A stretch of 64,000 nucleotides of DNA from Rodentibacter caecimuris (lineage in GTDB: Bacteria; Pseudomonadota; Gammaproteobacteria; Enterobacterales; Pasteurellaceae). This document shows positions 46,172 to 55,132 of this stretch, one piece after another. The DNA is taken from the NCBI RefSeq assembly GCF_024622045.1, contig NZ_JANKBP010000013.1; one strand, given 5' to 3'. Made by a program: the position numbers and the translations under genes. The notes beneath the pieces are model-generated. The model had not been told where the DNA came from. It saw only the letters and a list, made by a program, of their open reading frames with translations, and did no database searches. The number at the start of each line of letters is the position of its first letter. The first letter of the stretch is position 1.

Positions 46172-46585
46172 ATGAAAAAGCTATGCACAATAATCCTCTC
46201 TCTTACATTACTTTCTGCATGTAGCACAACCCTAGAAGGGAGTTCAAAATTAAGAGAACAAAACCTGACATCAATCGAAAATAAAATTATTGCTAATGTT
46301 ACGACCAAAAATGAAGTAAGAGAATTTATGGGTGAACCCACACAAATTCATCAGCAGTCTAATTTAGATGAAATTTGGTATTATGAATCTTACGAAAAAC
46401 ATAGCAATTATACTCCAGTAGCACTCTTTCCAATCACACTACCATTAAGTATTGTTTTCGGACACAATTTCATGAAACCAAGTGTTGAAAAGAAAAATGA
46501 AAAACAGCTAAGGGTAAAAATTGATACAGGTACAAATAAAGTCACCAACGTATCAACCGCAGTAACCAATAAATCTTGGTATTAA
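46172..46585 (+). CDS. SmpA/OmlA-like small lipoprotein
   Basis: A 137-aa product with a lipobox LSAC (C17) and a segment resembling BamE/SmpA-type folds: the pattern TKNEVREFMGEPTQI followed by DEIWYYE. A hydrophobic stretch at about residues 88-108 is unusual for BamE proper. It should be an outer-membrane lipoprotein. Function unknown; this is not the main bamE gene by length and sequence. Confidence 0.68.
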   Translation: MKKLCTIILSLTLLSACSTTLEGSSKLREQNLTSIENKIIANVTTKNEVREFMGEPTQIHQQSNLDEIWYYESYEKHSNYTPVALFPITLPLSIVFGHNFMKPSVEKKNEKQLRVKIDTGTNKVTNVSTAVTNKSWY

Positions 46586-46631
46586 TCTCTGGCTCTTTGA
46601 GCGATAGGAATATTCAACTCTAAAAAAACAA

Positions 46632-46662
46632 AAGTGCGGTTAAAATTAACCGCACTTTTTCG
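46632..46662. terminator. Facing USS pair between the lipoprotein gene and dusC
   Basis: AAGTGCGGTT pairs with AACCGCACTT, then TTTTCG. It lies between convergent genes. Confidence 0.75.
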
Positions 46663-46664
46663 TT

Positions 46665-47597
46665 TTATATCTGGCTCAACCTTTCCCGCAAATCCGCCGC
46701 GGTTTGGCAAGTTCTAATCTTTTCAAACATAGCATTGGCTTCCTCATATTCCTTATTCAAATAACGCAACCATTGTTTAATCCGTGCGACATGATAAAAG
46801 CCCGAGTCGTGAGAATTCTCCATTTCGGCATATTTTTGTAACATTGTTTGAATTTCTGACCACGGCATTTTTGGAACGTTTAATTTTAAGACATGGCTTA
46901 AATTGGGTATGTTTAATGCGCCACGTCCTACCATAAGATCATGACAACCTGTTTTGGCAAGACAATTTTGTCCGTCTTGCCAATGCCAAATTTCGCCGTT
47001 CGCAATGACAGGAATAAATAGGCGTTCGCAAATTTCACCTATTTTTTCCCAGTTAATCCGATCAGCCCGGTAGCCATCAGCCTTAGTTCGACCATGAACG
47101 GCGATTTCTGTCGCCCCGCCTTGTTCCACCGCATCGGCAATCTCAATGGCTTGAGAAATATCATCCCAACCCAATCGTACTTTTACGCTAACGGGCTGAT
47201 GATGAGGAACAGCTTTTCGCAAAGCCTGAGTGGCACGATAAATTAGTTCTGGTTGTTTGAGCAATGCGGCGCCGCCATGGCTACCGTTCACGGTTTTGGA
47301 GGGGCAACCACAATTTAAATCAATCCCGTGCGAACCGAGTTCAATTGCTCGAACGGCATTTTCGGCTAAATAATCGGGATGTTGGCCGAGTAATTGAACC
47401 CGCACAGGTGTGCTTGAAAGCGTTAAGCCCTGATTTTTCAGTTCAGGGCATAAACGATAGAACACTTTATTAGGAAGAAGTTGATCAACTACGCGAACAA
47501 ATTCCGTCACGCACAAGTCGTAGTCGTTCACCTCAGTAAGAAGTTGGCGTACAAGGGGATCCAGTACGCCTTGCATGGGTGCGAGAATCACACGCAC
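46665..47597 (-). CDS. dusC: tRNA-dihydrouridine(16) synthase DusC
   Basis: FMN enzyme reducing U16 in tRNA to dihydrouridine. The 310-aa TIM-barrel protein has the start LAPMQGVLDPLVR, the catalytic cysteine in NCGCPSKTVNGSHGGAAL, and the phosphate-binding VAVHGRTK-like (EIAVHGRTKADGY) motif. The sequence pattern fits the DusC subfamily. It lies 3 bp from the end of djlA, so the two are likely co-transcribed. Confidence 0.94.
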   Translation of the reverse strand: MRVILAPMQGVLDPLVRQLLTEVNDYDLCVTEFVRVVDQLLPNKVFYRLCPELKNQGLTLSSTPVRVQLLGQHPDYLAENAVRAIELGSHGIDLNCGCPSKTVNGSHGGAALLKQPELIYRATQALRKAVPHHQPVSVKVRLGWDDISQAIEIADAVEQGGATEIAVHGRTKADGYRADRINWEKIGEICERLFIPVIANGEIWHWQDGQNCLAKTGCHDLMVGRGALNIPNLSHVLKLNVPKMPWSEIQTMLQKYAEMENSHDSGFYHVARIKQWLRYLNKEYEEANAMFEKIRTCQTAADLRERLSQI

Positions 47598-47600
47598 AAT

Positions 47601-48467
47601 TTATTTCCAACCCTTTGCTTTGCAAATCAAGTCGTAAGCCGATTGGATCTGTTGTGCTTTTTCTTTTGCCATTTCCATCATCTCCGGCGGTAAACCTTTT
47701 GCTACCAGTTTATCCGGATGATGTTCATTCATTAAACGACGATAGGCCCGTTTTACCGTACTTTGATCATCAGTCTCCGTTACCCCTAATACTTTATAAG
47801 CATCGCTTAAAGTCGGCCCTGAAGATTGCTGATACCCACCACCGTTTTGTTGGTATTGGTAATTCCCTTGTTGATAAGCTCCCTGTTGATATTGCTGATA
47901 AAACCCACCTTGTGTGAAAGCTCGGGCTGCCATTTCCATGGCTATCATTTGCTCAAATTGCATACGGGAAAGCCCAAGTTCTTCCGCTATCACATAAAGT
48001 ACCTCTTTTTCACCTTCATGTAATTGAGAATCCGAGAACGCCGCCTGCACTTGTACATGTAAGAACATCCGCAATAAATCTGCCCGTTGCCCACAACCGA
48101 TACGAAATTCACGAATAACCTGACGAATCGGAAAATCCGCTTCTTTACCACGTCGGAAAGCCTCTTGAGCGAGGCGGCGACCGTTATCATCCAATTTCAT
48201 CTGAGTCATTAACTGATTAGCAATTTGGATATCTTCTTCCGTCACCCGCCCTTTCGCTTTACTCAAATGCCCCAACACAGCAAAAGTCGTTTGCATAAAA
48301 AGTTCTTGGCGTGTGGTTTTACGTTTGAAAAAACTTGAATTCACGGCACCAAGTTCATATAACTTTTTATCGGCAATAGAACCCAAAATAAGACCGGCTA
48401 TTGCACCAAAAAATCCGCCCATTTTCCAGCCAATAAACACACCTAAAATTTTTCCAATAAAATTCAT
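47601..48467 (-). CDS. djlA: Co-chaperone DjlA
   Basis: Membrane-anchored J-domain protein that stimulates DnaK. The 288-aa protein has an N-terminal membrane segment rich in glycine (residues 7-30), a TerB-like central domain, a Q/Y/G-rich linker with YQQG repeats (about 193-220), and a C-terminal J domain with the HPD motif in NEHHPDKL. It is in the usual place beside dusC and pyrE. Confidence 0.95.
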   Translation of the reverse strand: MNFIGKILGVFIGWKMGGFFGAIAGLILGSIADKKLYELGAVNSSFFKRKTTRQELFMQTTFAVLGHLSKAKGRVTEEDIQIANQLMTQMKLDDNGRRLAQEAFRRGKEADFPIRQVIREFRIGCGQRADLLRMFLHVQVQAAFSDSQLHEGEKEVLYVIAEELGLSRMQFEQMIAMEMAARAFTQGGFYQQYQQGAYQQGNYQYQQNGGGYQQSSGPTLSDAYKVLGVTETDDQSTVKRAYRRLMNEHHPDKLVAKGLPPEMMEMAKEKAQQIQSAYDLICKAKGWK

Positions 48468-48541
48468 TCTTTTCCTCTTAAAGTGCGGTTGATTTTTGCC
48501 ATGTTTCTCTAAAATGGCGACAAAGATTGATTTATCAAGTT

Positions 48542-49183
48542 TTATACACCGAATTCAGATCGGTAGGCACGCATTGTCGGCAAATGATCGTGATATTGCG
48601 GATCTTGTTCAATAAATTGCATTAAATCATCTAAATCAATGATAGATAACACTCGACATTGATAATCGCGTTCAACTTCTTGAATCGCAGAAAGTGTACC
48701 TTTGCCACGTTCTTTACGATTTAAAGCAATCAAGACGGCTGCCAATTCAGCATTATTTGCCTGAATAAGTTGCATGGATTCACGAATAGCCGTTCCCGCG
48801 GTGATCACGTCATCCACTAATAAAATTTTTCCTTGTAGCGGACTGCCGATTAAATTACCGCCCTCACCGTGATCTTTGGCTTCTTTACGGTTAAAACATA
48901 CCGGTTTATCAATGTCGTAACGGTTGAATAATGCCACAGATACTGTCGTACCAATCGGAATACCTTTATAGGCTGGCCCAAAAATAACGTCAAAATCAAC
49001 CGCACTTGCTTGAACAGCAGCAGCGTAAAATTCGCCTAAACGCGCTAAATCTGCACCTGTATTAAATAAACCTGCATTGAAAAAATATGGACTTTTACGT
49101 CCGGATTTTAAGGTAAATTCGCCGAATTTTAATACGTTACGGCTTAGGGCAAACTCAATAAAATCACGTTTATATTGTTCCAT
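48542..49183 (-). CDS. pyrE: Orotate phosphoribosyltransferase
   Basis: Converts orotate and PRPP to OMP in pyrimidine synthesis. The 213-aa protein has the PRPP-binding signature LLVDDVITAGTA. It begins 3 bp after rph, the common rph-pyrE pair. I see no attenuator hairpin in the tiny gap, unlike E. coli. Confidence 0.97.
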   Translation of the reverse strand: MEQYKRDFIEFALSRNVLKFGEFTLKSGRKSPYFFNAGLFNTGADLARLGEFYAAAVQASAVDFDVIFGPAYKGIPIGTTVSVALFNRYDIDKPVCFNRKEAKDHGEGGNLIGSPLQGKILLVDDVITAGTAIRESMQLIQANNAELAAVLIALNRKERGKGTLSAIQEVERDYQCRVLSIIDLDDLMQFIEQDPQYHDHLPTMRAYRSEFGV

Positions 49184-49186
49184 TTT

Positions 49187-49903
49187 TTATAACCCCAATG
49201 CTTCACGTTGTGCGGCAAAAATTTGTTGGCAACCTTGTTTGGCTAAATCCAATAAGGTCAGTAATTCTTCATGACTAAACGGCTCACCTTCGGCGGTGCC
49301 CTGAACTTCAATCATACGCCCGTCTTCCATCATCACGACGTTCATATCGGTTTCTGCCACAGAATCTTCCACATATTCCAAATCACAGACGGCTCTTCCT
49401 TCAACAATCCCCACTGAAACAGCAGCGACCAAGCCTTTAATCGGATTTGTTTTTAACGTACCATTCTCAATTAAACCATTAACCGCATCACATAATGCAA
49501 CAGCCGCACCGGTAATTGAAGCGGTGCGAGTACCACCATCAGCCTGAATCACATCACAATCTAAGGTGATTGCCCGTTCGCCCAAGGCTTTTAAATCAAT
49601 CATCGCACGTAAAGAGCGGGCAATTAAACGTTGAATTTCCATTGTTCGCCCACCTTGTTTACCTTTTGCCGCTTCACGTTGCATACGGCTATGGGTAGAG
49701 CGTGGCAACATACCATATTCAGCAGTAACCCAACCTTGATTTTGACCTTTTAAAAAACGCGGTACAGTCTCTTCCACCGTAGCAGTACAAAGGACTTTCG
49801 TATCACCAAACTCGACGAGAACCGAACCTTCGGCATGTTTGGTGTAATGACGGGTAATTTTTATCGGACGGGATTGATAATTTTCTCGGTTATTTGGGCG
49901 CAT
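49187..49903 (-). CDS. rph: RNase PH
   Basis: Phosphorolytic 3'-5' exoribonuclease that trims tRNA 3' ends. The 238-aa protein has the family start RPNNRENYQSRPIKITR and the phosphate-site motif GGRTMEIQRLIARSLRAM. It is full length, unlike the frameshifted rph of E. coli K-12. It is directly upstream of pyrE. Confidence 0.97.
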   Translation of the reverse strand: MRPNNRENYQSRPIKITRHYTKHAEGSVLVEFGDTKVLCTATVEETVPRFLKGQNQGWVTAEYGMLPRSTHSRMQREAAKGKQGGRTMEIQRLIARSLRAMIDLKALGERAITLDCDVIQADGGTRTASITGAAVALCDAVNGLIENGTLKTNPIKGLVAAVSVGIVEGRAVCDLEYVEDSVAETDMNVVMMEDGRMIEVQGTAEGEPFSHEELLTLLDLAKQGCQQIFAAQREALGL

Positions 49904-49961
49904 TGAAAATTCCTTAATATGTTATAAAAAAGCGCACTATTCTAGCACGCTTTTGTTTTTA

Positions 49962-51722
49962 TTATGGATTAGATTGCTCAAAATCGCGAATTTTATTAAA
50001 GGCTTCCGGTAAATCAGAGGAAAAATTAATTTTTTGTATTTCAGGTACTGTATTTGATTTCACTAACATCCTGAGCGGTTGGAACTGCATATTACACAAA
50101 TAAAGTTGCTGGTGCGGTAACATATGTTGCACAAATCTTGTGAGTGCATGAATTCCCCCTGCATCCAGTACCGTCACAGCATCACACTGTAATACGATAT
50201 GCTTGATTTCATGATCCGTATGTACCGTTTTATCATGCAAATCTGAAAATAATTTATCTGCCGCAGCAAAAAACAAAGGTCCACTAATGCGATAGACTAA
50301 AACATCATTAAGATCGTCCGGTGCATTATATTCAATGGCTTTTGTCATTTCCGCAATGGTACGGATAAACAAGAGGCTCGCTAACAACACGCCTACGCTG
50401 ATTGCAATTACCATATCAAATAACACGGTTAAAATTAAGCAGGTAAATAATACGGTAAGCTCATTTTTGCTGGAACGGCGGGCAAGATTTATGATTTCAT
50501 GTACACTTGCCATATTCCATGCAACGATTAAAAGTAGCGCAGCCATAGAGGAAAGAGGGAGATAAGAGAGGGCTTTTGCGAAAAACAATAATGCAAATAA
50601 CACGAGAAGCCCATGCACTACGCTGGCAATCGGTGAAACCGCGCCGGATTTGACATTCGCTGCAGAACGAGCAATAGCTGCCGTAGCAGTGATTCCACCG
50701 AAAAATGGGGAAACAATATTTCCTAATCCTTGTGCTAACAGTTCGTTATTCGAATGATGTTTGGTATCCGTCATATTATCAAGCACCACCGCACAGAGTA
50801 ACGATTCAATCGCACCTAACACCGCCATAGAAAATGCAGCCGGTAACAAGGCTTGCAAACTATCAAAATTCCATTGAACCAACTCACCTTGTGCATTAGG
50901 AATATTCCATGGTAAGGAAAGATCTGGCAAAACGTCCGGAATACCATACACGATTGAACCGTCCGGCAACGTATATTGGAATGCGGATCCAATCGTCTCC
51001 ACATTAAATTCAAAATATTGTAAAACGAGTGCCAGCATTGTGCCGATAATCACTGCCGGTAAATGTCCCGGTATCGCAAGGCGTAATTTATGCCATTGGG
51101 TTAATACCAACAAAGTTACCATGCCCACCACCATATCAGCCCAATTAATCGTAGGAAGTGCGGTCAAAATTGCATGAATTTTTTCTAAAAAATGTGCCGG
51201 CATTTGCTCAATCTTCAAGCCTAAAAAATCTTTAATTTGTAGAGTACCGATGGTAATCCCAATCCCACAGGTAAAACCTAAAGTTACCGGCAATGGAATA
51301 TATTCAATTAATCGACCAAGGCGAAATAGTGCCATTAAAATTAAGATCAGTCCGGAAAGTAGCGTTGCCATCAATAAACCGCTCAAACCAAATTGCTGGG
51401 TTACCGGATACAAAATCACCACAAAAGCGGCAGTAGGGCCTGAAATATTGAAGCGGGAGCCCCCCGTAATTGCGATTACCGTTCCTGCGATAATTGCCGT
51501 ATAAAGCCCATGTTGAGGCGGTACACCACTAGCAATCGCCAACGCCATAGAAAGGGGAATAGCTATCACGCCTACGGTTAAGCCTGCAATAATATCCCGA
51601 ATGAATGATTTTTTTGTGTATCCGGCTCGAAATGAATCCTTTAAAGCACTGAAAGGTTTTACGGCTAAAAACACATTTTTAGAAAATAATGATTTAAGGT
51701 GCATAAAAAAACGGCAAAACAT
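49962..51722 (-). CDS. SulP/SLC26-family anion transporter with STAS domain
   Basis: Inner-membrane transporter of 586 aa from ATG 51722 (a TTG two codons upstream is possible; no clear ribosome-binding sequence). Ten or more membrane segments include the SulP signature region (IIAGLTVGVIAIPLSMA, PPQHGLYTAIIAG). A C-terminal STAS domain occupies about residues 455-570. Substrate (sulfate, bicarbonate or dicarboxylate) cannot be assigned. It is the last core gene before the tRNA-Ser island. Confidence 0.9.
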   Translation of the reverse strand: MFCRFFMHLKSLFSKNVFLAVKPFSALKDSFRAGYTKKSFIRDIIAGLTVGVIAIPLSMALAIASGVPPQHGLYTAIIAGTVIAITGGSRFNISGPTAAFVVILYPVTQQFGLSGLLMATLLSGLILILMALFRLGRLIEYIPLPVTLGFTCGIGITIGTLQIKDFLGLKIEQMPAHFLEKIHAILTALPTINWADMVVGMVTLLVLTQWHKLRLAIPGHLPAVIIGTMLALVLQYFEFNVETIGSAFQYTLPDGSIVYGIPDVLPDLSLPWNIPNAQGELVQWNFDSLQALLPAAFSMAVLGAIESLLCAVVLDNMTDTKHHSNNELLAQGLGNIVSPFFGGITATAAIARSAANVKSGAVSPIASVVHGLLVLFALLFFAKALSYLPLSSMAALLLIVAWNMASVHEIINLARRSSKNELTVLFTCLILTVLFDMVIAISVGVLLASLLFIRTIAEMTKAIEYNAPDDLNDVLVYRISGPLFFAAADKLFSDLHDKTVHTDHEIKHIVLQCDAVTVLDAGGIHALTRFVQHMLPHQQLYLCNMQFQPLRMLVKSNTVPEIQKINFSSDLPEAFNKIRDFEQSNP

Positions 51723-51784
51723 GAACAAAATATCGTTATTCTAACGAAAATTTAAGAAGATTTTTATATTATAGCTCAAAAAAC

Positions 51785-51813
51785 TTGACTAAATTTCTGC
51801 AAATCTTTATAGT
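51785..51813 (+). promoter_or_regulatory. tRNA-Ser promoter
   Basis: TTGACT and TATAGT are spaced 17 bp. A GC-rich stretch follows the -10, as expected for a stringently controlled tRNA promoter. Confidence 0.75.
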
Positions 51814-51829
51814 TTGCGCACCTCAGCAC

Positions 51830-51919
51830 GGTGAGATGTCCGAGTGGTTGAAGGAGCACGCCTGGAAAGCGTGTATGTGGGAAACTGCATCGGGGGTTCG
51901 AATCCCCCTCTCACCGCCA
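51830..51919 (+). tRNA. tRNA-Ser(GGA)
   Basis: A full class II tRNA: acceptor GGTGAGA with TCTCACC, encoded CCA (51917-51919), anticodon stem CACGC/GCGTG and loop CTGGAAA with anticodon GGA (51864-51866). It has the long variable arm typical of serine tRNAs and the T-loop GGTTCGAATCC. It reads UCC and UCU. Its 3' end is the integration site of the island that follows, and the gene stays intact after integration. Confidence 0.97.
51906..51919 (+). repeat. attL, 14-bp direct repeat
   Basis: CCCTCTCACCGCCA at the tRNA-Ser 3' end is repeated exactly at 63031-63044. The integrase gene is 213 bp inside this end, as expected for attL. Confidence 0.85.
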
Positions 51920-51932
51920 GAACACAATTCAT

Positions 51933-51951
51933 CAACGTTCACCAACGTTCA
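51933..51951 (+). repeat. Direct CAACGTTCA pair next to attL
   Basis: CAACGTTCA occurs at 51933-51941 and 51943-51951, a 10-bp period, immediately inside attL. It could be a binding site for the integrase or excisionase. Confidence 0.5.
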
Positions 51952-52038
51952 TTTCAGATAAAAATTCATTAATATTTCAATGAGTTACTATTCATAGATG
52001 TTCATTACTGTTTATTTCTGATTGCTTATAGCCGCACT

Positions 52039-52063
52039 TTTTAGATCCCTGTTTAGATCCCTC
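52039..52063 (+). repeat. Left copy of terminal 25-bp direct repeat
   Basis: It comprises two TTTAGATCCCT units 12 bp apart. The same 25 bp recur at 62943-62967, near attR. A further inverted GAGGGATCTAAAA sits at 52083-52095. These resemble arm-type integrase sites. Confidence 0.75.
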
Positions 52064-52132
52064 ACTGTTTAGGGCTTTTTGCGAGGGATCTAAAAATGCG
52101 ATTACACCTTATTCTTTATGAGATGATGTGAT

Positions 52133-53341
52133 ATGAGCAAGATAGTTAAACCTTTAACAAATACAACGATTCAGAATCTTAAAGCCGCCGAAAAAGAATA
52201 CATTAAATCAGATGGGGGCGGACTTTATATCAGAATTAAACCCAATGGCGCTAAGATTTGGTACTTTGCCTATAAATGGCAGGGGAAACACAGAAAACTT
52301 AGTTTAGGGGCGTTCCCTGATTTATCTCTTATTCATGCACGCGAATTAGCGCGGGAATACCGGGGACTTATTTTGCACCATGTTGATCCGCTAAAGTATC
52401 GCCAATCTTTAAATGAGGTTGTAGAGGAAAAGAAAATCACCTTTGCAGAGATGGCGATTAGATGGCGTGATAAACGGTTAAAATTGGGGAAACTCAAGGC
52501 GCAAACCGTAAATGAAGCATTCCGCCGCGTAGAGTTGCATTTATTCCCTAAAATCGCAGATCTGCCGATTGATGAGGCAAATTATGAGACTTTTGGCCCG
52601 GCACTTTCACCGCTGAAAAATTCCAATACGCTTTATAAAATCAATATTGCTATTAATCAGATTTTTAGAATGGTAGAAGATGAAGATTTGATTATTAAGA
52701 ATCCTTTTCGCAATATTCATGATGAGTTTACGTATGTAGAGACGAGGAATCACCCAACCATTAAGCCGGAAGATTTGCCGCGCCTATTCCAAGTGTTACA
52801 AGGGGCAGATGTGAAGAAACCGACCGCACTTTTAATCGAGTGGCAGTTATTAAGCATTTTGAGAAGTTCCGAGGCGGTGACAATAGAATGGGATGATATT
52901 GACTGGGAAGCAAAAGCCTTACATATTCCGGCAGAGCGGATGAAAGGCGGTAAACGTGCACATAGTGTTCCGCTTTCCTCTCAAGCCTTGAATGTGTTAG
53001 AGCAAATGCGCCGTTATACGGGCAACCGTAAATATGTATTTTGTAGCCGTGTTGCGCCTTATAATCGCCCTATGAATAGCGGTGCGGCTAACGTGGCATT
53101 AAAACGAATGGGATTTAAAGATTTGTTAGTCGCTCACGGCTTGCGCAGTATTGCTAGCACTTATCTTCATGAGCTTGATATTTTTTCATCTGAAGCCATT
53201 GAGCTTTGTTTATCCCATGAAAATCGGGGCAAGGTTCGGGCGGCGTATGATAAATCGAAAAAATGGCGCTCCCGACAAGAAATTATGCAGAAATGGGGCG
53301 ATTATGTGGAAGAATGTAAATTTAAGGCGCTTTGCACTTGA
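52133..53341 (+). CDS. int: Tyrosine site-specific integrase (P4/DUF4102 type)
   Basis: Catalyses integration and excision between attP and the tRNA-Ser 3' end. The 402-aa protein has the N-terminal DUF4102 arm-binding domain (about 1-95), a core-binding region (about 100-190) and the catalytic domain. Catalytic residues are R244 (ILRSSE), H335-x2-R338 (HGLRS), H362 and nucleophile Y372 (AAYDKS). It directs away from the tRNA. Its 3' end overlaps the minus-strand Ogr-like gene by 40 bp. Confidence 0.95.
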   Translation: MSKIVKPLTNTTIQNLKAAEKEYIKSDGGGLYIRIKPNGAKIWYFAYKWQGKHRKLSLGAFPDLSLIHARELAREYRGLILHHVDPLKYRQSLNEVVEEKKITFAEMAIRWRDKRLKLGKLKAQTVNEAFRRVELHLFPKIADLPIDEANYETFGPALSPLKNSNTLYKINIAINQIFRMVEDEDLIIKNPFRNIHDEFTYVETRNHPTIKPEDLPRLFQVLQGADVKKPTALLIEWQLLSILRSSEAVTIEWDDIDWEAKALHIPAERMKGGKRAHSVPLSSQALNVLEQMRRYTGNRKYVFCSRVAPYNRPMNSGAANVALKRMGFKDLLVAHGLRSIASTYLHELDIFSSEAIELCLSHENRGKVRAAYDKSKKWRSRQEIMQKWGDYVEECKFKALCT

Positions 53342-53586
53342 TCATTCATTAACACCTCCAAAATTTCTTGTTTTTTGTCATTCGGTAAGCAAGTGAGGAT
53401 ATATTTAAAATAATCCTGTCCTTTTAATTTACTAGGCTTTGTTGTGTGGCTAAATTCTAAATTTAATACGAATTTATGCCTACAATCCTGATTTTTACAG
53501 GTGCAATAGAGCTTAGTAAATTCTTTGTGTTCTCTTTGGCTTTTGTTTATTAGGGCTTTTGAGCCGCATATTTTACACTCTACCAT
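53302..53586 (-). CDS. Ogr/Delta-type zinc-finger activator
   Basis: A 94-aa protein with the Ogr/Delta pattern: C4-x2-C7 near the N terminus and C-x4-C (CKNQDC) about 20 residues on. Such proteins in P2 (Ogr) and P4 (Delta) activate helper late promoters. The C-terminal half is acidic and lacks further motifs. It is convergent with the integrase, overlapping 40 bp, and starts beside a repeat-rich control region. Confidence 0.75.
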   Translation of the reverse strand: MVECKICGSKALINKSQREHKEFTKLYCTCKNQDCRHKFVLNLEFSHTTKPSKLKGQDYFKYILTCLPNDKKQEILEVLMNDQVQSALNLHSST

Positions 53587-54062
53587 TTATTGCTTTTCCC
53601 TCTTAACTGAAATGTTTTTTTGCTATTCAGTCCACGTAAAATCTTGAAATTTATTATAAATCAAATGGTTACACTTTATATCAAGAAAATTACACTTTTT
53701 CTTAACTGAAAAATAGTGAAAAAGTGTGTAATTTTTACAGTTAAGAATTAGTTAAAGTGATGTATCTAAAGCTAGATATAGCAAGGGGTTACGCCATTTT
53801 ATAGGCTGAAAATTAACTGTAATTTTATCAATTTTTAACGCAAATTCGGCGGGGGAGGAAGTGGATTTTCCGTGGCGTGGGGTTTTCCGTGAAAAATTTC
53901 CGTAGCATGCCGGCTAACTGTTTATTTTTTATCCTTTTATTGTGCTTTCTCATTTCACAATTAAATTTTCTATTCGATCCGAGATAAATATTTTATTTTT
54001 GCCCTATCCAATGGGATGAATTTGGATACCTATGAATCTACTTTTTTATGATAAGGAAAGTT
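53587..54062. promoter_or_regulatory. 476-bp control region with repeated CTTAACTG palindromes
   Basis: No gene is apparent between the divergent Ogr-like and alpA genes. CTTAACTG occurs at 53602-53609 and 53701-53708, its complement CAGTTAAG at 53738-53745, and a near copy at 53813-53819. Inside one pair lies a second inverted repeat, TTACACTTTTTC (53690-53701) against GAAAAAGTGTGTAA (53718-53731). This is the expected appearance of an operator for a satellite regulator. Confidence 0.6.
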
Positions 54063-54284
54063 ATGGCCGAGAAGACAGCACAGGCGGAACGATTTATTAA
54101 ACTGCCGGAAGTGATGAATAAAACAGGATTAGGGCGCTCCACAATCTATCGAAATATGAAAGCCGGTGAATTTCCTAAAAGTATTCAACTGAATAAACAA
54201 AATTCAGTTTGGCTTGAAAGTGAAGTGAATGCCTGGATGAAAGAGCAAATTAACAAACGAAACCAAAAGGAGACAAACCAATGA
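54063..54284 (+). CDS. AlpA-family transcriptional regulator
   Basis: From ATG 54063 (AGGAAA 6 bp upstream; an ATG five codons earlier is possible) the protein has 73 aa. It has the AlpA/excisionase helix-turn-helix, KLPEVMNKTGLGRSTIYRNM, with the typical VWLESEVNAWM end. AlpA proteins activate satellite int/excision and replication genes. The next gene begins at an ATGA overlap, so they are translated together. Confidence 0.88.
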   Translation: MAEKTAQAERFIKLPEVMNKTGLGRSTIYRNMKAGEFPKSIQLNKQNSVWLESEVNAWMKEQINKRNQKETNQ

Positions 54285-54850
54285 CACTACAAAACCCAGA
54301 AAAGCAAGCGGAACTAGAAAAGCTGATTGCAGAACTAAACAAAAATAATCAAGCCTTTTTAGCCATTCAAGATAAGGCTTTAACGATTAAATCAAACATT
54401 GAACGTAATCAAAAAATGATTGAGGCACTGGAACAGGAAAACCAAGAGGCACAAAAAGAAATTGATAATCTTCAAGTAAGTGATACCGGTGAAATTAATT
54501 TTGAGGGCTTTGATGAAGTTTCCGAGCGTGTGAGTAAAAATACATTAAAGATTAATGCACTGAATAAAGTTATCACAAAATTTGATGCGAAATTAAAACT
54601 TCTATTAATCACAGAATATAAAGCATTTTCAGATAACTCTATCAGTATCAAAACAAAAGCCTTAGATTTAATTGCTCAAGAATTCATGGAAGATTTTTTC
54701 AAAAGTGAATCTATGAAGAAAATCAATGAAATCTATTCAATTCTATTTGAAAATAAAAGTAGCGTTCTATTCGGAAATTATATTAACTATGATTATAGTG
54801 GCGCTTTCTTGAATTTCTTTGTTAGTAAAATTAAAACTCATTTAGATTAA
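54281..54850 (+). CDS. Coiled-coil protein, unknown function
   Basis: A 189-aa, charged, helical protein with heptad-like pattern over residues 1-120 and no recognised domain. ATGA overlap with alpA. In-frame sequence continues past the stop for 41 codons (to 54976) and looks protein-like, including NPGGGSWQ. The present stop may therefore be a truncation of a longer (about 231-aa) protein. No database family can be assigned by eye. Confidence 0.68.
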   Translation: MTLQNPEKQAELEKLIAELNKNNQAFLAIQDKALTIKSNIERNQKMIEALEQENQEAQKEIDNLQVSDTGEINFEGFDEVSERVSKNTLKINALNKVITKFDAKLKLLLITEYKAFSDNSISIKTKALDLIAQEFMEDFFKSESMKKINEIYSILFENKSSVLFGNYINYDYSGAFLNFFVSKIKTHLD

Positions 54851-54880
54851 AAAATTGATATTAGCCATTTAAAAATTAAT

Positions 54881-54976
54881 ATGCCGGAGATTAAATTTAA
54901 CATTCCTAACCCGGGCGGCGGCTCATGGCAAAATCGTGAATATATACGCGAACTAGAAGAGCTGGCTAATCAGTAG
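54881..54976 (+). pseudogene. Possible cut-off C-terminal end of the coiled-coil gene
   Basis: ATG-initiated 31-codon frame in the same phase as the preceding gene, separated from it by one TAA (54848-54850) and ten open codons. It ends REYIRELEELANQ. It has no ribosome-binding sequence of its own. It may be the detached tail, or chance. Confidence 0.35.
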
Positions 54977-54999
54977 TTGAAAATTGTGAATGACGTAAT

Positions 55000-55026
55000 G
55001 CCCCGTAGAAGATACGGGGCTTTTTT
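55000..55026 (+). terminator. Terminator after the alpA operon
   Basis: GCCCCGTA pairs with TACGGGGC around GAAGA, followed by TTTTTT. Confidence 0.9.
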
Positions 55027-55132
55027 ATGTCTCTTTGAACGATTTGGGAAGATTTGGGATAACTTGAGACTAGTCACCATCCTTGTGATATGCTATCTTC
55101 ACACTATATAAAAACACAGTAAAGGAACTGTT

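Noticed and set aside
47849..47905. YQQG-like repeats in djlA as a phase-variable tract
   Set aside because: The DNA units are imperfect and encode a normal flexible linker before the J domain.
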